Shown here: positions 17,236 to 24,202 of the stretch, in pieces | Position numbering within the stretch: the first letter of the stretch is position 1 | How the letters are laid out: the number at the start of each line of letters is the position of its first letter | NCBI RefSeq assembly: GCF_001436645.1 | Contig: NZ_AYZI01000011.1 | Location: 1 to 46,887 of the forward strand | DNA from: Fructilactobacillus florum DSM 22689 = JCM 16035 | GTDB lineage: Bacteria; Bacillota; Bacilli; Lactobacillales; Lactobacillaceae | Direction: 5' to 3' | Length of the DNA: 46,887 nt | The notes under the pieces: generated by a model | Told to the model about the DNA's origin: nothing | Databases searched by the model: none | Seen by the model: the letters and a program-made list of their open reading frames with translations, nothing else | Position numbers and translations under genes: made by a program

Positions 17236-17778
17236 ATTAATAAAACAACCTCACATTTGCGACCATTAACGACTACTGATATCGACCGTGACCTTGTACA
17301 ACAACTATTTACCCAACCGTCAACGGCTCGTTTCTGGTTTCACCCACCGTTTCAAAATCCCAAGGATGCAGCTAAGTTTGTTAAGAAACATAGTCAGAGT
17401 AACCGAATTATCAGCATGGTTATCCAAGCCCCCGTTGCCGACGATCTGACGGAAGTCGGTCTCATCGAACTGGTCGAGCTAGATTCGATTGCCCGCACCG
17501 GGGAATTAGAGATCACCCTATTGGATCAATTCCAGGGCAAGGGCTATGCGCAAATCGCTTTTGCTCAAATGATCGATTTTCTCTTCACTTACCATAACCT
17601 GCATAAGATTTTTTTGCTGGTGGACGTCGATAATGCCCCTGCCATCCACATCTATCAAAAGCAGGGCTTTACGATCGAGGGAACCATCAAAGACCAATTT
17701 TTCGCAAGCGGTGCTTATCACAATGTCTATTATATGGGATTAACCCAGAAGCAATATCACAAAATAACAGCTGATTAA
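17236..17778 (+). CDS. GNAT-family N-acetyltransferase (probable ATT start)
   Basis: Acetyl-CoA-dependent acetyltransferase of the RimJ/SpeG type. The acetyl-CoA loop is QFQGKGYAQ, preceded by the strand VGLIELVELD and followed by NAPAIHIYQKQGF. Substrate is unknown; the family acts on ribosomal proteins, polyamines or antibiotics. Start choice: the ribosome site TTAGGAG ends at 17230 and the codon 5 nt later, in frame, is ATT (17236), giving the family-like N-terminus (M)NKTTSHLRPLTTTDI. The nearest standard start, TTG at 17257, is 26 nt from that site and loses part of the first strand. Third gene of the XRE operon. Confidence 0.8.
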   Translation: MNKTTSHLRPLTTTDIDRDLVQQLFTQPSTARFWFHPPFQNPKDAAKFVKKHSQSNRIISMVIQAPVADDLTEVGLIELVELDSIARTGELEITLLDQFQGKGYAQIAFAQMIDFLFTYHNLHKIFLLVDVDNAPAIHIYQKQGFTIEGTIKDQFFASGAYHNVYYMGLTQKQYHKITAD

Positions 17779-17793
17779 CTATTAACTCGGCAT

Positions 17794-17836
17794 AAAAAAA
17801 GACCGCCTCTGAACTAAATCAGAGACGGTCTTTTTT
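17794..17836. terminator. Bidirectional terminator of the GNAT gene and the structured RNA
   Basis: Stem AAAAAAGACCG..CTCTGA with its complement and a 6-nt loop, A and T runs on both ends. Confidence 0.88.
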
Positions 17837-17953
17837 GGGCACTAGCAAACCTGCTAATGAACGAGCGGTGTTCACATCACCTCTCATCAAACCATCTGTA
17901 ATACGACAGAAAAACTGGTTCCCAAATAAAAATGTTACTGCGGCTCGTCGCAC
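17794..17953 (-). ncRNA. Candidate structured small RNA, about 160 nt, family not identified
   Basis: A minus-strand transcript is bounded by a strong promoter (17960-17988) and a terminator, with no open reading frame of note. The RNA can fold into a compact shape. A closing helix pairs GCTCGT/ACGAGC (17943-17948 with 17861-17866). Inside it are a bulged hairpin (17890-17920; arms AACCA+TCTGT with their complements) and a hairpin GGTG/CACC (17867-17881). After the closing helix comes a hairpin TAGCA/TGCTA (17843-17856) and then the terminator. It is not tmRNA, RNase P RNA or SRP RNA by visible motifs. A short 6S-like RNA or an unknown regulator is possible. It cannot be a riboswitch for a downstream gene because the next gene is convergent. 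Confidence 0.55.
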
Positions 17954-17959
17954 ATCTGC

Positions 17960-17988
17960 ATTGTAGCACACATAGAACTCCAACCCAA
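17960..17988 (-). promoter_or_regulatory. Promoter of the candidate structured RNA
   Basis: On the minus strand: TTGGGT (17988-17983), 17 nt, TACAAT (17965-17960), with TGC directly before the -10 (extended -10). Predicted start near 17953. Confidence 0.65.
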
Positions 17989-18441
17989 CTACTCTGCCGC
18001 CAAGTTTTGTTGGAGTTGATCGAGCTGACCACTAGCCCACTGCACTAGTTCAGGTAATTTATTAGCAGCTTGAAACCCCTGCGTGGAAGCTAATTCATCA
18101 ATTCGTAACTGCGATTTGTTAAGCTTAGGTGCCGTAATTATCATATAGACATTCACTGGCACCGTACCTGCGTCAATCATAATTTTATTGATATTATTGA
18201 TATACTCCAACGGTAAATTAATAATCGAGGTCTGCAGTTTGACTTGGACGTCTGCATCTGTAACTTGCAGTTCGGCACTCGCAATTTGATCGGAATTAAT
18301 GGCGGTTTCTATGAATTCAGCTAGTGGTCGTAGCGTTGCCTCTAAATCATTCATTAACTGCTCCATCGTCGCTTCAAACTGACGAACAGCATATCGTTGA
18401 TCAATGACTTCACTAACAAATTCTGGTTCTTCGATTTTCAT
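17989..18441 (-). CDS. Unrecognised conserved-looking protein, 150 residues
   Basis: I do not recognise this family. The protein is acidic, soluble, with no signal peptide, no cysteine and no membrane helix. The pattern is alternating amphipathic helices and strands; a central strand-rich part (AELQVTDADVQVKLQ) is followed by VNVYMIITAPK. It is 12 nt downstream of the membrane protein gene on the same strand and shares its promoter at 18885-18914. ATG at 18441 follows AAAGGATAG. The next transcript downstream is the candidate small RNA, whose -35 touches this gene's stop codon. Confidence 0.7.
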   Translation of the reverse strand: MKIEEPEFVSEVIDQRYAVRQFEATMEQLMNDLEATLRPLAEFIETAINSDQIASAELQVTDADVQVKLQTSIINLPLEYINNINKIMIDAGTVPVNVYMIITAPKLNKSQLRIDELASTQGFQAANKLPELVQWASGQLDQLQQNLAAE

Positions 18442-18453
18442 AGCTATCCTTTT

Positions 18454-18861
18454 CTATTTACGGTATTTCAAATAACGGGCAACTCGTTCATTGGTCAAAG
18501 CGCGCCGAATCTGCCAGGCTAGGCGAAACCAGTAAAAATTGACCAACAGAGCCCCCAGCAACAAGCCACTAACTAGCAGTTTAACGCTGGTAGTTACGTG
18601 AGAAGACGCTATGATCCGGTACAATCCATTCAGATAACCCATGGTATACAAACTTTGTACAAGCGCCAACACGGCCAAGCCGACCCGCAAATGAAACCAG
18701 ATCAACAATAACGGAATGATAAATAACATCCCTGCGATTAAATCAGTTCGGACGAGCTGTTGCTGACCGAGTCCCAACACTGGCAACTGCATCACGTAAT
18801 TCAGGCCGATAAAAATCCCTAGTGCGATTAACGACCAAACTGTAATCTTAGCGGTCTTCAT
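18454..18861 (-). CDS. Small integral membrane protein of unknown function
   Basis: The 135 residues form four predicted membrane helices (about 8-27, 40-59, 61-78 and 91-115), ending in a positively charged tail (RRALTNERVARYLKYRK), which puts the tail in the cytoplasm. No known motif is visible. ATG at 18861 follows AGAGGGGG. It is the first gene of a pair with the 150-residue protein, so the two may work together at the membrane; that is inference from spacing only. Confidence 0.7.
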   Translation of the reverse strand: MKTAKITVWSLIALGIFIGLNYVMQLPVLGLGQQQLVRTDLIAGMLFIIPLLLIWFHLRVGLAVLALVQSLYTMGYLNGLYRIIASSHVTTSVKLLVSGLLLGALLVNFYWFRLAWQIRRALTNERVARYLKYRK

Positions 18862-18884
18862 GACAAGCCCCCTCTTCTGCTACC

Positions 18885-18914
18885 AATATAGCAAAATTAC
18901 GACCCGCTTGCCAA
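18885..18914 (-). promoter_or_regulatory. Promoter of the membrane protein / unknown protein pair
   Basis: Minus strand TTGGCA (18914-18909), 18 nt, TATATT (18890-18885) with TGC before the -10. Confidence 0.65.
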
Positions 18915-18923
18915 GCAACAAAA

Positions 18924-20105
18924 CTATGCTAAAACGGTCTGAATTGCCTTGGCCATGCGCTGAATCCCCGTTCGAATCTGCTCGTCGTCCATGTTCGAAA
19001 AGTTGAGTCGAAAAGTTCCTGGTTGAACTTTTCCAGCAAAAAATGCCGATCCAGGGACAAAAGCAACGTTGTTTTTTAGACAAACCTTCAACAATTCGTC
19101 CACATCAGTCCCCGGAACTTCAACCCAGATAAACATTCCGCCCTCCGGTTGACTATGGCGAACACTTGCTGGAAAATACTGGTCAATTTGGCTTAACATC
19201 AGTTCCGCACGGTGTCGATAAACATCCGTAATCCTTTTAATATGCTGATCCAAATCAACGTTATCAAGAAAATCCGCCACGATATATTGCGTTAAATTAT
19301 CAGTGTGCAGATCGGCATTTTGTTTCAATTGTACAAATTTTTCCATGAAAGACTGCTCAGCCACTAGCCACCCCATTCGGAGGCCTGGTGCCAAGATTTT
19401 TGAAAATGAACTAATAGAAATTACCGTCCCATCTTGGTCATAATGCTTAAGCGGTGGGAGATTCGTCCCAGCATAGCGAATCGCTCCGTAAGGGTCATCT
19501 TCCACTAGTGGAACTTGCGCCTGGGTGGCCAATTTCACAATTTGCGCCCGCCGGTCAGCCGTCATCGTCCGTCCGGTTGGATTTTGAAAGTTGGGAATCG
19601 TATAAATAAATTTGGTTTCTGGATACATTTCCAGAGCCTGTGCTAGTGCTTCCGGTCGCATCCCAGCTTCATCCATCTCCACCCCCACTAAATGGGCTCC
19701 GTAGGTCTTAAAAACGTCGATTGCCGCCAAGTAGGTTGGATCTTCTGTCAAAACAATGTCCCCAGGATTAATCAACATGCGCCCAACTAAATCAATCGCT
19801 TGTTGTGAACCTGTGACTACCGCGACATTAGGAACATCTGTCTGAACTCCCCGTTTCTGCATCATATCCACAATTTGCCGACGTAGTTTTGGATATCCCA
19901 AGGTTTCCGCATACTGTAAGACCTGCTGCCCATCGTGATCAAAAACACGATCGCAAGCTGCTTTCATCTCAGCAACCGGGAAAAGTTCTGGAGCCGGTAA
20001 GCCCCCACCAAAAGAAATGACCTGCGGGTCAGCGGCTGCTTTTAAAATGGCCGCCGTAGGATTATCAGTTCGTTTTGGGACACTTTCAGAATAGCGAAAT
20101 TTCAT
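18924..20105 (-). CDS. PLP-dependent aminotransferase (class I/II, LysN/AraT-like)
   Basis: Cytoplasmic fold-type I aminotransferase of 393 residues. The cofactor lysine is in SSFSKILAPGLRMGW, the family motif PNFQNPTGRTM lies upstream, VVTGSQQAIDL binds the phosphate of PLP, and FRLNFSN near the C-terminus holds the substrate carboxylate. It is closest in pattern to 2-aminoadipate/aromatic aminotransferases, with an N-terminus (SFGGGLPAPELFP) typical of that group. The amino acid used cannot be told from the sequence. ATG at 20105 follows GTGAGG. Its promoter shares a -35 element with the divergent usp promoter. Confidence 0.88.
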   Translation of the reverse strand: MKFRYSESVPKRTDNPTAAILKAAADPQVISFGGGLPAPELFPVAEMKAACDRVFDHDGQQVLQYAETLGYPKLRRQIVDMMQKRGVQTDVPNVAVVTGSQQAIDLVGRMLINPGDIVLTEDPTYLAAIDVFKTYGAHLVGVEMDEAGMRPEALAQALEMYPETKFIYTIPNFQNPTGRTMTADRRAQIVKLATQAQVPLVEDDPYGAIRYAGTNLPPLKHYDQDGTVISISSFSKILAPGLRMGWLVAEQSFMEKFVQLKQNADLHTDNLTQYIVADFLDNVDLDQHIKRITDVYRHRAELMLSQIDQYFPASVRHSQPEGGMFIWVEVPGTDVDELLKVCLKNNVAFVPGSAFFAGKVQPGTFRLNFSNMDDEQIRTGIQRMAKAIQTVLA

Positions 20106-20194
20106 TTTTATTCCTCACTCTCAGCTTAGCTATTAACTAGCAACCTTCACAATCATGGCATGAAAACAGCCATTACTCCATTTAAATTGCACCA

Positions 20195-20223
20195 ATTTAA
20201 CCATGCAAATGAATCGTTGTCAA
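20195..20223 (-). promoter_or_regulatory. Promoter of the aminotransferase gene
   Basis: Minus strand TTGACA (20223-20218), 17 nt, TTAAAT (20200-20195): a consensus -35 with fair -10. The leader also holds a hairpin ATGGC/GCCAT (20155-20173). Confidence 0.7.
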
Positions 20224-20246
20224 TATTTTTTGGTAAAATTTATAAT
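20217..20246 (+). promoter_or_regulatory. Promoter P1 of the universal stress protein gene
   Basis: TTGTCA (20217-20222), 18 nt, TATAAT (20241-20246). The -35 coincides with the opposite-strand -35 of the aminotransferase promoter, offset by one base. Confidence 0.7.
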
Positions 20247-20275
20247 CAATCCGCTGTTTTCTAACTACAATCATC

Positions 20276-20304
20276 GTGTCAATTCGGTCAAAAAATGATA
20301 TAGT
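20276..20304 (+). promoter_or_regulatory. Promoter P2 of the universal stress protein gene
   Basis: GTGTCA, 17 nt, TATAGT, 31 nt before the start codon; weaker -35 than P1 but better placed. Confidence 0.5.
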
Positions 20305-20335
20305 TAAGAAAACAAAGATTGATGGGGTGAGCAAA

Positions 20336-20776
20336 ATGACAGAGAACTACAAGCGGATTCTGGCACCCGTCGATGGCGGCGAAGATACGATGCCGGTCTT
20401 AAAACGCGCCGTGGCCATTGCCAAACAAAATAATAGTCATTTAGATATTTTAAATGTGATTCAGGTAACCCAGTTTAACCGCAATTATGGTAACGCAGTT
20501 TCAGCTGATACCGTTTACCAACTAACTGACCAGACTAAGGAAATGCTGGAAACCCTCAAACAAAATGCCATCAAGGATGGGTTAACCGATGTCTCAATTC
20601 ACATTCGCTTTGGCAATCCGAAAAAAATTATTGCGCAAGAATTTCCTGACGATCATCAAGACGATTTGACCGTGATGGGTGCAACCGGTTTGACGGCCGT
20701 CGAACGACTGGTGGTTGGATCTGTTACCAACTACGTAACTAGAACGACCAAGACCGATGTCATGATTATTAAATAA
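20336..20776 (+). CDS. Universal stress protein (ATP-binding UspA type)
   Basis: Small cytoplasmic stress protein of 146 residues that usually works as a dimer. The N-terminal strand ILAPVDGGEDT carries the nucleotide-binding aspartate. The C-terminal GATG-x9-GS motif (GATGLTAVERLVVGS) is the ATP-binding signature, so this is the nucleotide-binding kind. ATG at 20336 follows GGGGTGAG; a longer frame from 20276 starts at the P2 -35 and is not likely translated. Monocistronic with its own terminator. Confidence 0.9.
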   Translation: MTENYKRILAPVDGGEDTMPVLKRAVAIAKQNNSHLDILNVIQVTQFNRNYGNAVSADTVYQLTDQTKEMLETLKQNAIKDGLTDVSIHIRFGNPKKIIAQEFPDDHQDDLTVMGATGLTAVERLVVGSVTNYVTRTTKTDVMIIK

Positions 20777-20783
20777 TTGAGGT

Positions 20784-20823
20784 TAAAAAAGCAGCCGACG
20801 CACGTGGTCGACTGTTTTTTTGT
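20784..20823 (+). terminator. Terminator of the universal stress protein gene
   Basis: Imperfect stem (CAGCCGAC/GTCGACTG with one mismatch, extended by A and T runs) ending in T7. Confidence 0.75.
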
Positions 20824-20850
20824 TCAAATTTATACTAAGGAGATGTGCTA

Positions 20851-21729
20851 ATGGCTTGGGACTACCAGCTCGATATCGACCGTTACTATCCTAGTGTTCG
20901 TACGTATTTAACCGAGCAGCTCAACCTCCCGAAACACTTGGTTTACCTCCTGCGTAGCAACCAGCGTGTGCTCGTAAACCATCAGTATCGTCCAATGAAT
21001 TTTCCAATAAAGCCTGGAGAAACCGTCAACATTAGCTTTAACCAGACGGACTTCTCCACCTCAGCGTTTCCCATGTTGCCGGATTGGACACGATCACTTG
21101 AAGTTCTCTGGGAATCAGATGATCTGATGGTGGTCAACAAACCACGTGGATTGAAAACCCATCCTAACCAGCCTGGTGAACTGGGGACCGTTTTCAATTT
21201 AGCGGCAGCCTATCTAGCCCCCAAACGTCCACTGATGGTTCACCGCCTTGATCAGCAGACTAGTGGCGCTCTGATTATTGCGAAGGTTCCACCTGTCATT
21301 GCCATTTTAACTAAGATGTTAAAAACCAAGACCTTGCAACGCACGTACTTGGCTTGGGTTCGCGGGATGCTTCCCCACCCACAGGGAACTATCAATCAAC
21401 CGATTGGAAAAGATCCGTTTGACCAGCGAAAACGTCAAATCAATGGTCAAAACCCCCAACCAGCAATCACCCACTATCAGCTTCTTAAAACTAACGAAAA
21501 CGCTAGTTTGTTAAAGATTACCTTAGAAACCGGGCGGACGCATCAGATTAGAGTCCATTTTGCCAGTTTAGGGCATCCCATCGTTAACGATCCTCTGTAT
21601 GACCACTTGGCTACCAGTCGTCAGCCGATGCTCCTCCATTCTTGGCGCATCGCCTTCAAAACTCCTTATTATAACCAAGCTGTTGTTGTCATCAGTCCCC
21701 TTCCACCTGAATTTAAACGTTTCTCTTAG
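20851..21729 (+). CDS. RluA-family 23S-type pseudouridine synthase
   Basis: Converts uridine to pseudouridine in structured RNA. The catalytic aspartate is in HRLDQQTSGALI, the RluA family signature. The C-terminal LETGRTHQIRVHFASLGHPI is also diagnostic. The N-terminal 80 residues are a reduced S4-like part (YLLRSNQRVLVN). ATG at 20851 was chosen over GTG at 20845 because it is 8 nt after AAGGAG. Which RNA it modifies (rRNA or tRNA) is not clear, since these bacteria have several RluA paralogues. It is convergent with the ABC permease gene 26 nt away, with no terminator seen between them. Confidence 0.9.
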   Translation: MAWDYQLDIDRYYPSVRTYLTEQLNLPKHLVYLLRSNQRVLVNHQYRPMNFPIKPGETVNISFNQTDFSTSAFPMLPDWTRSLEVLWESDDLMVVNKPRGLKTHPNQPGELGTVFNLAAAYLAPKRPLMVHRLDQQTSGALIIAKVPPVIAILTKMLKTKTLQRTYLAWVRGMLPHPQGTINQPIGKDPFDQRKRQINGQNPQPAITHYQLLKTNENASLLKITLETGRTHQIRVHFASLGHPIVNDPLYDHLATSRQPMLLHSWRIAFKTPYYNQAVVVISPLPPEFKRFS

Positions 21730-21755
21730 TGAACTTTCAAAGGAGCGCGTGCTGC

Positions 21756-22535
21756 TTAATCTTTTCGGTTATAGACAAACACTGTTAACGGAATAAATAG
21801 TAACAAAACCACTATTCCTGCTAGAAGCACCACCCATGCCGAGGTCGACCAGTATCCATGATTCAGCATGGTTCGCGAAGCCGTAATCACATAAGAAACT
21901 GGGTTAATTTTTACCAAAAAGCGAACCAGTGGTGGCAGCGTATGAACTGGAACAAAGGCATTTGACAAAAAAATTAAAATTAACATCGTCATTAATGACA
22001 TGCTTTCAACCATCGTCGCCCTTTTTGCTAACAAGCCATATAGTACGAAAATCCAACTTAGCGTCCATCCTAAAAAGATATCCAACCCTACCACGATAAT
22101 AACCCACTGAAAACCGGCTGCTGGGCGCCAACCAATCAAATATCCAGTTACAATTGCTGCTGTAGCGGCCAGCAACAACCGTAGACTATCAGCTACTAAC
22201 TGACCCAAGAGGGGCGCTAACCGTGAAATTGGGAGTGCCTTTATTCGCTGGAAAACGCCTTGCTGGAGATCTTCATTGATTAATGATCCCGAACCGGTGG
22301 CTGCCGCCAGTAACGCTTGCATTAAAATTCCTGGGACTAACGTTGGTAAATAATTGTGGACACTCCCAGCAATTGCTCCGCCAAACAAATAACTGAACAT
22401 CAACATAAACAGCACCGGCTGTACCACAACATCTAATAGTTGATCGGGATTGTGCCAAGTCTTTAAAAGATTCCGATAAGCTAGCGTCCGCGTATTGGCT
22501 AGTAAACGCCAGAGATGCTTTCGTAAGTTCTGCAC
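21756..22535 (-). CDS. ABC-2 type exporter permease (DrrB-like)
   Basis: Membrane half of a two-gene ABC exporter. The 259 residues hold six predicted helices, with the ABC-2 features in the N-terminal third (VVQPVLFMLMFSYLFGGAI) and the conserved loop INEDLQQGVFQRIKALPISR. Start is GTG at 22535, one base after the ATPase stop, with the ribosome site inside the end of the ATPase gene, so translation is coupled. The cargo is unknown; similar pairs export drugs, lipids or peptides. Control by the neighbouring MarR regulator points to a hydrophobic or toxic compound. Confidence 0.88.
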   Translation of the reverse strand: MQNLRKHLWRLLANTRTLAYRNLLKTWHNPDQLLDVVVQPVLFMLMFSYLFGGAIAGSVHNYLPTLVPGILMQALLAAATGSGSLINEDLQQGVFQRIKALPISRLAPLLGQLVADSLRLLLAATAAIVTGYLIGWRPAAGFQWVIIVVGLDIFLGWTLSWIFVLYGLLAKRATMVESMSLMTMLILIFLSNAFVPVHTLPPLVRFLVKINPVSYVITASRTMLNHGYWSTSAWVVLLAGIVVLLLFIPLTVFVYNRKD

Positions 22536-22536
22536 T

Positions 22537-23487
22537 TTACTTCCCCTCCTTACTAGTTTTGTCGGCCGTCATCGCAAAAAACACATCATCGAGTGAAGCT
22601 TGCTTTATTTCCAAATTGGCAATAATAATGCCTTCATTTTTCAACTGATTCAACACGGTAGCAACGTCGTTTACATCGCTTAACGAAGCCATTATCTGCT
22701 TACCAGTGCGCTGAACCGGTTCCTTTAAAACTGCTTTAACCAGCCTCCTTGCTGCATTAGCTTGCGTTGGATTAGCAACCGTTAGTAGTAATTTACGTTT
22801 GTTAACCTTTCGTTTCAAGGCTGCTGGTGTTCCTAAACTAACTAACTTCCCATGATCAATAATGGCAACCTGTTGTGCAAGTGCATCGGCTTCTTCTAAA
22901 TACTGGGTCGTTAAGATAATCGTTGCCCCTGCTGCCACAAGCTTTCTAATAGTTTCCCACATTTGTTGGCGGGTTCGTGGGTCAAGCCCGGTCGTAGGCT
23001 CGTCTAAGAAAATAATGGCGGGTCGGGTGATTAAGCTAATTGCCAAGTCTAAACGACGGCGCATACCTCCCGAATAAGTTTCGAGCGGTTGATCAGCCAC
23101 CGCTTCCAATGAAAATTCCTGTAGCAGTTCGACTGCTCGCGTTCGAGCTGCTTGTGTTGATAATCCTAGTAACCGCGCAAAAAACAGCAAATTTTCCCGC
23201 GCTGATAAAGCTTCATCGACAGCGGCAGTTTGTCCTGTCAAACCAAATAAGGCACGCACCCGATCTGGTTCCTTTTGGACATCGTATCCACACAATCGAA
23301 CCGTTCCACTGGTTGGTTTTAATAGGGTCGTCAACATCTTAATGATGGTCGTTTTACCCGCCCCATTTGGTCCTAATAAGGCAAAAATTTCACCACGTTT
23401 AATTGTAAACGAGACCTCATTAACAGCAGCATGATCTCCAAATTTTTTAGTTAAATTAACTACTTGCACGGCAGTTTCTGAATTCAT
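22537..23487 (-). CDS. ABC exporter ATP-binding protein (DrrA-like)
   Basis: ATPase partner of the permease, 316 residues. Walker A is GPNGAGKTT, the signature is YSGGMRRRLDLA, Walker B is IIFLDEPTTGLDP and the switch histidine position reads TTQYLEEADAL. The C-terminal 90 residues are the extra domain found in DrrA-type daunorubicin-resistance ATPases. ATG at 23487 follows AGAGGAG; a frame reaching 23535 would run through the operators. Promoter and three operator copies lie upstream. Confidence 0.92.
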   Translation of the reverse strand: MNSETAVQVVNLTKKFGDHAAVNEVSFTIKRGEIFALLGPNGAGKTTIIKMLTTLLKPTSGTVRLCGYDVQKEPDRVRALFGLTGQTAAVDEALSARENLLFFARLLGLSTQAARTRAVELLQEFSLEAVADQPLETYSGGMRRRLDLAISLITRPAIIFLDEPTTGLDPRTRQQMWETIRKLVAAGATIILTTQYLEEADALAQQVAIIDHGKLVSLGTPAALKRKVNKRKLLLTVANPTQANAARRLVKAVLKEPVQRTGKQIMASLSDVNDVATVLNQLKNEGIIIANLEIKQASLDDVFFAMTADKTSKEGK

Positions 23488-23512
23488 TACAACTTCTCCT
23501 CTATACAAAATA

Positions 23513-23569
23513 ATCAAGTACCTTGATGATATCATAAGGTACCCTGATTAAATAGTCAAGTAACTTGAT
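23513..23569. promoter_or_regulatory. Three tandem palindromic operators, 21 bp apart, for the MarR regulator
   Basis: Site 1 (23513-23527) is the perfect palindrome ATCAAG-TAC-CTTGAT. Site 3 (23555-23569) is GTCAAG-TAA-CTTGAT. Site 2 (23534-23548) is a weaker copy, ATAAGG-TAC-CCTGAT. The centres are at 23520, 23541 and 23562, exactly two helical turns apart, so all face the same side of the DNA. They cover the exporter promoter (-35 in site 3, -10 beside site 2) and lie just upstream of the marR promoter. Confidence 0.75.
23531..23559 (-). promoter_or_regulatory. Promoter of the ABC exporter operon
   Basis: Minus strand TTGACT (23559-23554), 17 nt, TATGAT (23536-23531), embedded in the operator array. 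Confidence 0.75.
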
Positions 23570-23591
23570 TAATTTTCCATCAGTAATTATT

Positions 23592-23600
23592 TGTTATACT
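23592..23600 (+). promoter_or_regulatory. Extended -10 promoter of the marR gene
   Basis: TGT followed by TATACT, 36 nt before the start codon; the -35 is weak. Confidence 0.55.
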
Positions 23601-23636
23601 GAAAACATCGTTACCAAATTGGAAGGGGACGTTGCA

Positions 23637-24155
23637 ATGGATAACCTAATTAAAAAACAACAATTAGCAGCTAAACTGTTTGAATTCACTACGTTACAAA
23701 ACTTGGCCGATGAACAAGCGGAACGCCATTCCCCGGTTTTTAAGGGACAAAACAAAATTTTGGTCGCGCTAAGCGCTGCCGATCACATTTCTCAACGAGA
23801 ATTAGCGGAACGCCTTGGCATTAGTGGCCAAGCAACCGCAGAATTCGTTGGAAAACTGGTCCACAAAGGAGCAATTACCAAAAGTAAATCACCCACTGAT
23901 GGTCGAATTCAGTTGATTAGTCTAACTCCAAAGGGACGCAAAGAAGCTGAAAAAAGTTTATTTTATATTCCCGAATATCTAGATTACCTAGATCCACACC
24001 AACAAGCGCAGTTAGAAATAATTCTCGATCAACTCAATCATGGTATTCGTGATCATTTGGAACTAAATGGAATTAAACACCTTGGAACCAAATTGTTGTT
24101 TAATCAATTAAATCGCAAGACCGATGGATCAAATAGCCACTCTTCCAGACCATAA
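23637..24155 (+). CDS. MarR-family transcriptional regulator
   Basis: Winged-helix repressor of 172 residues. The reading head covers SQRELAERLGISGQATAEFV (residues about 63-82) and the wing is KSKSPTDGRIQLISLTPKG, the MarR DxR motif. Helices at both ends form the dimer. ATG at 23637 follows GGAAGGGG. It is divergent from the ABC exporter, and the three palindromes between them make it the likely repressor of both itself and the exporter. The ligand is unknown but probably an exported compound. Confidence 0.9.
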   Translation: MDNLIKKQQLAAKLFEFTTLQNLADEQAERHSPVFKGQNKILVALSAADHISQRELAERLGISGQATAEFVGKLVHKGAITKSKSPTDGRIQLISLTPKGRKEAEKSLFYIPEYLDYLDPHQQAQLEIILDQLNHGIRDHLELNGIKHLGTKLLFNQLNRKTDGSNSHSSRP

Positions 24156-24186
24156 AAAAAGAGCCCATTAATGGGCTCTTTTTATT
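24153..24186. terminator. Bidirectional terminator between marR and xfp
   Basis: Perfect inverted repeat AAAAAGAGCCCATT with its complement; A run left, T run right. Confidence 0.92.
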
Positions 24187-24202
24187 ACTTACTGGTAAAT
24201 AA

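Noticed and set aside
17794-17988. Riboswitch or T-box leader
   Set aside because: No gene follows on the same strand; the transcript ends at a terminator shared with a convergent gene.
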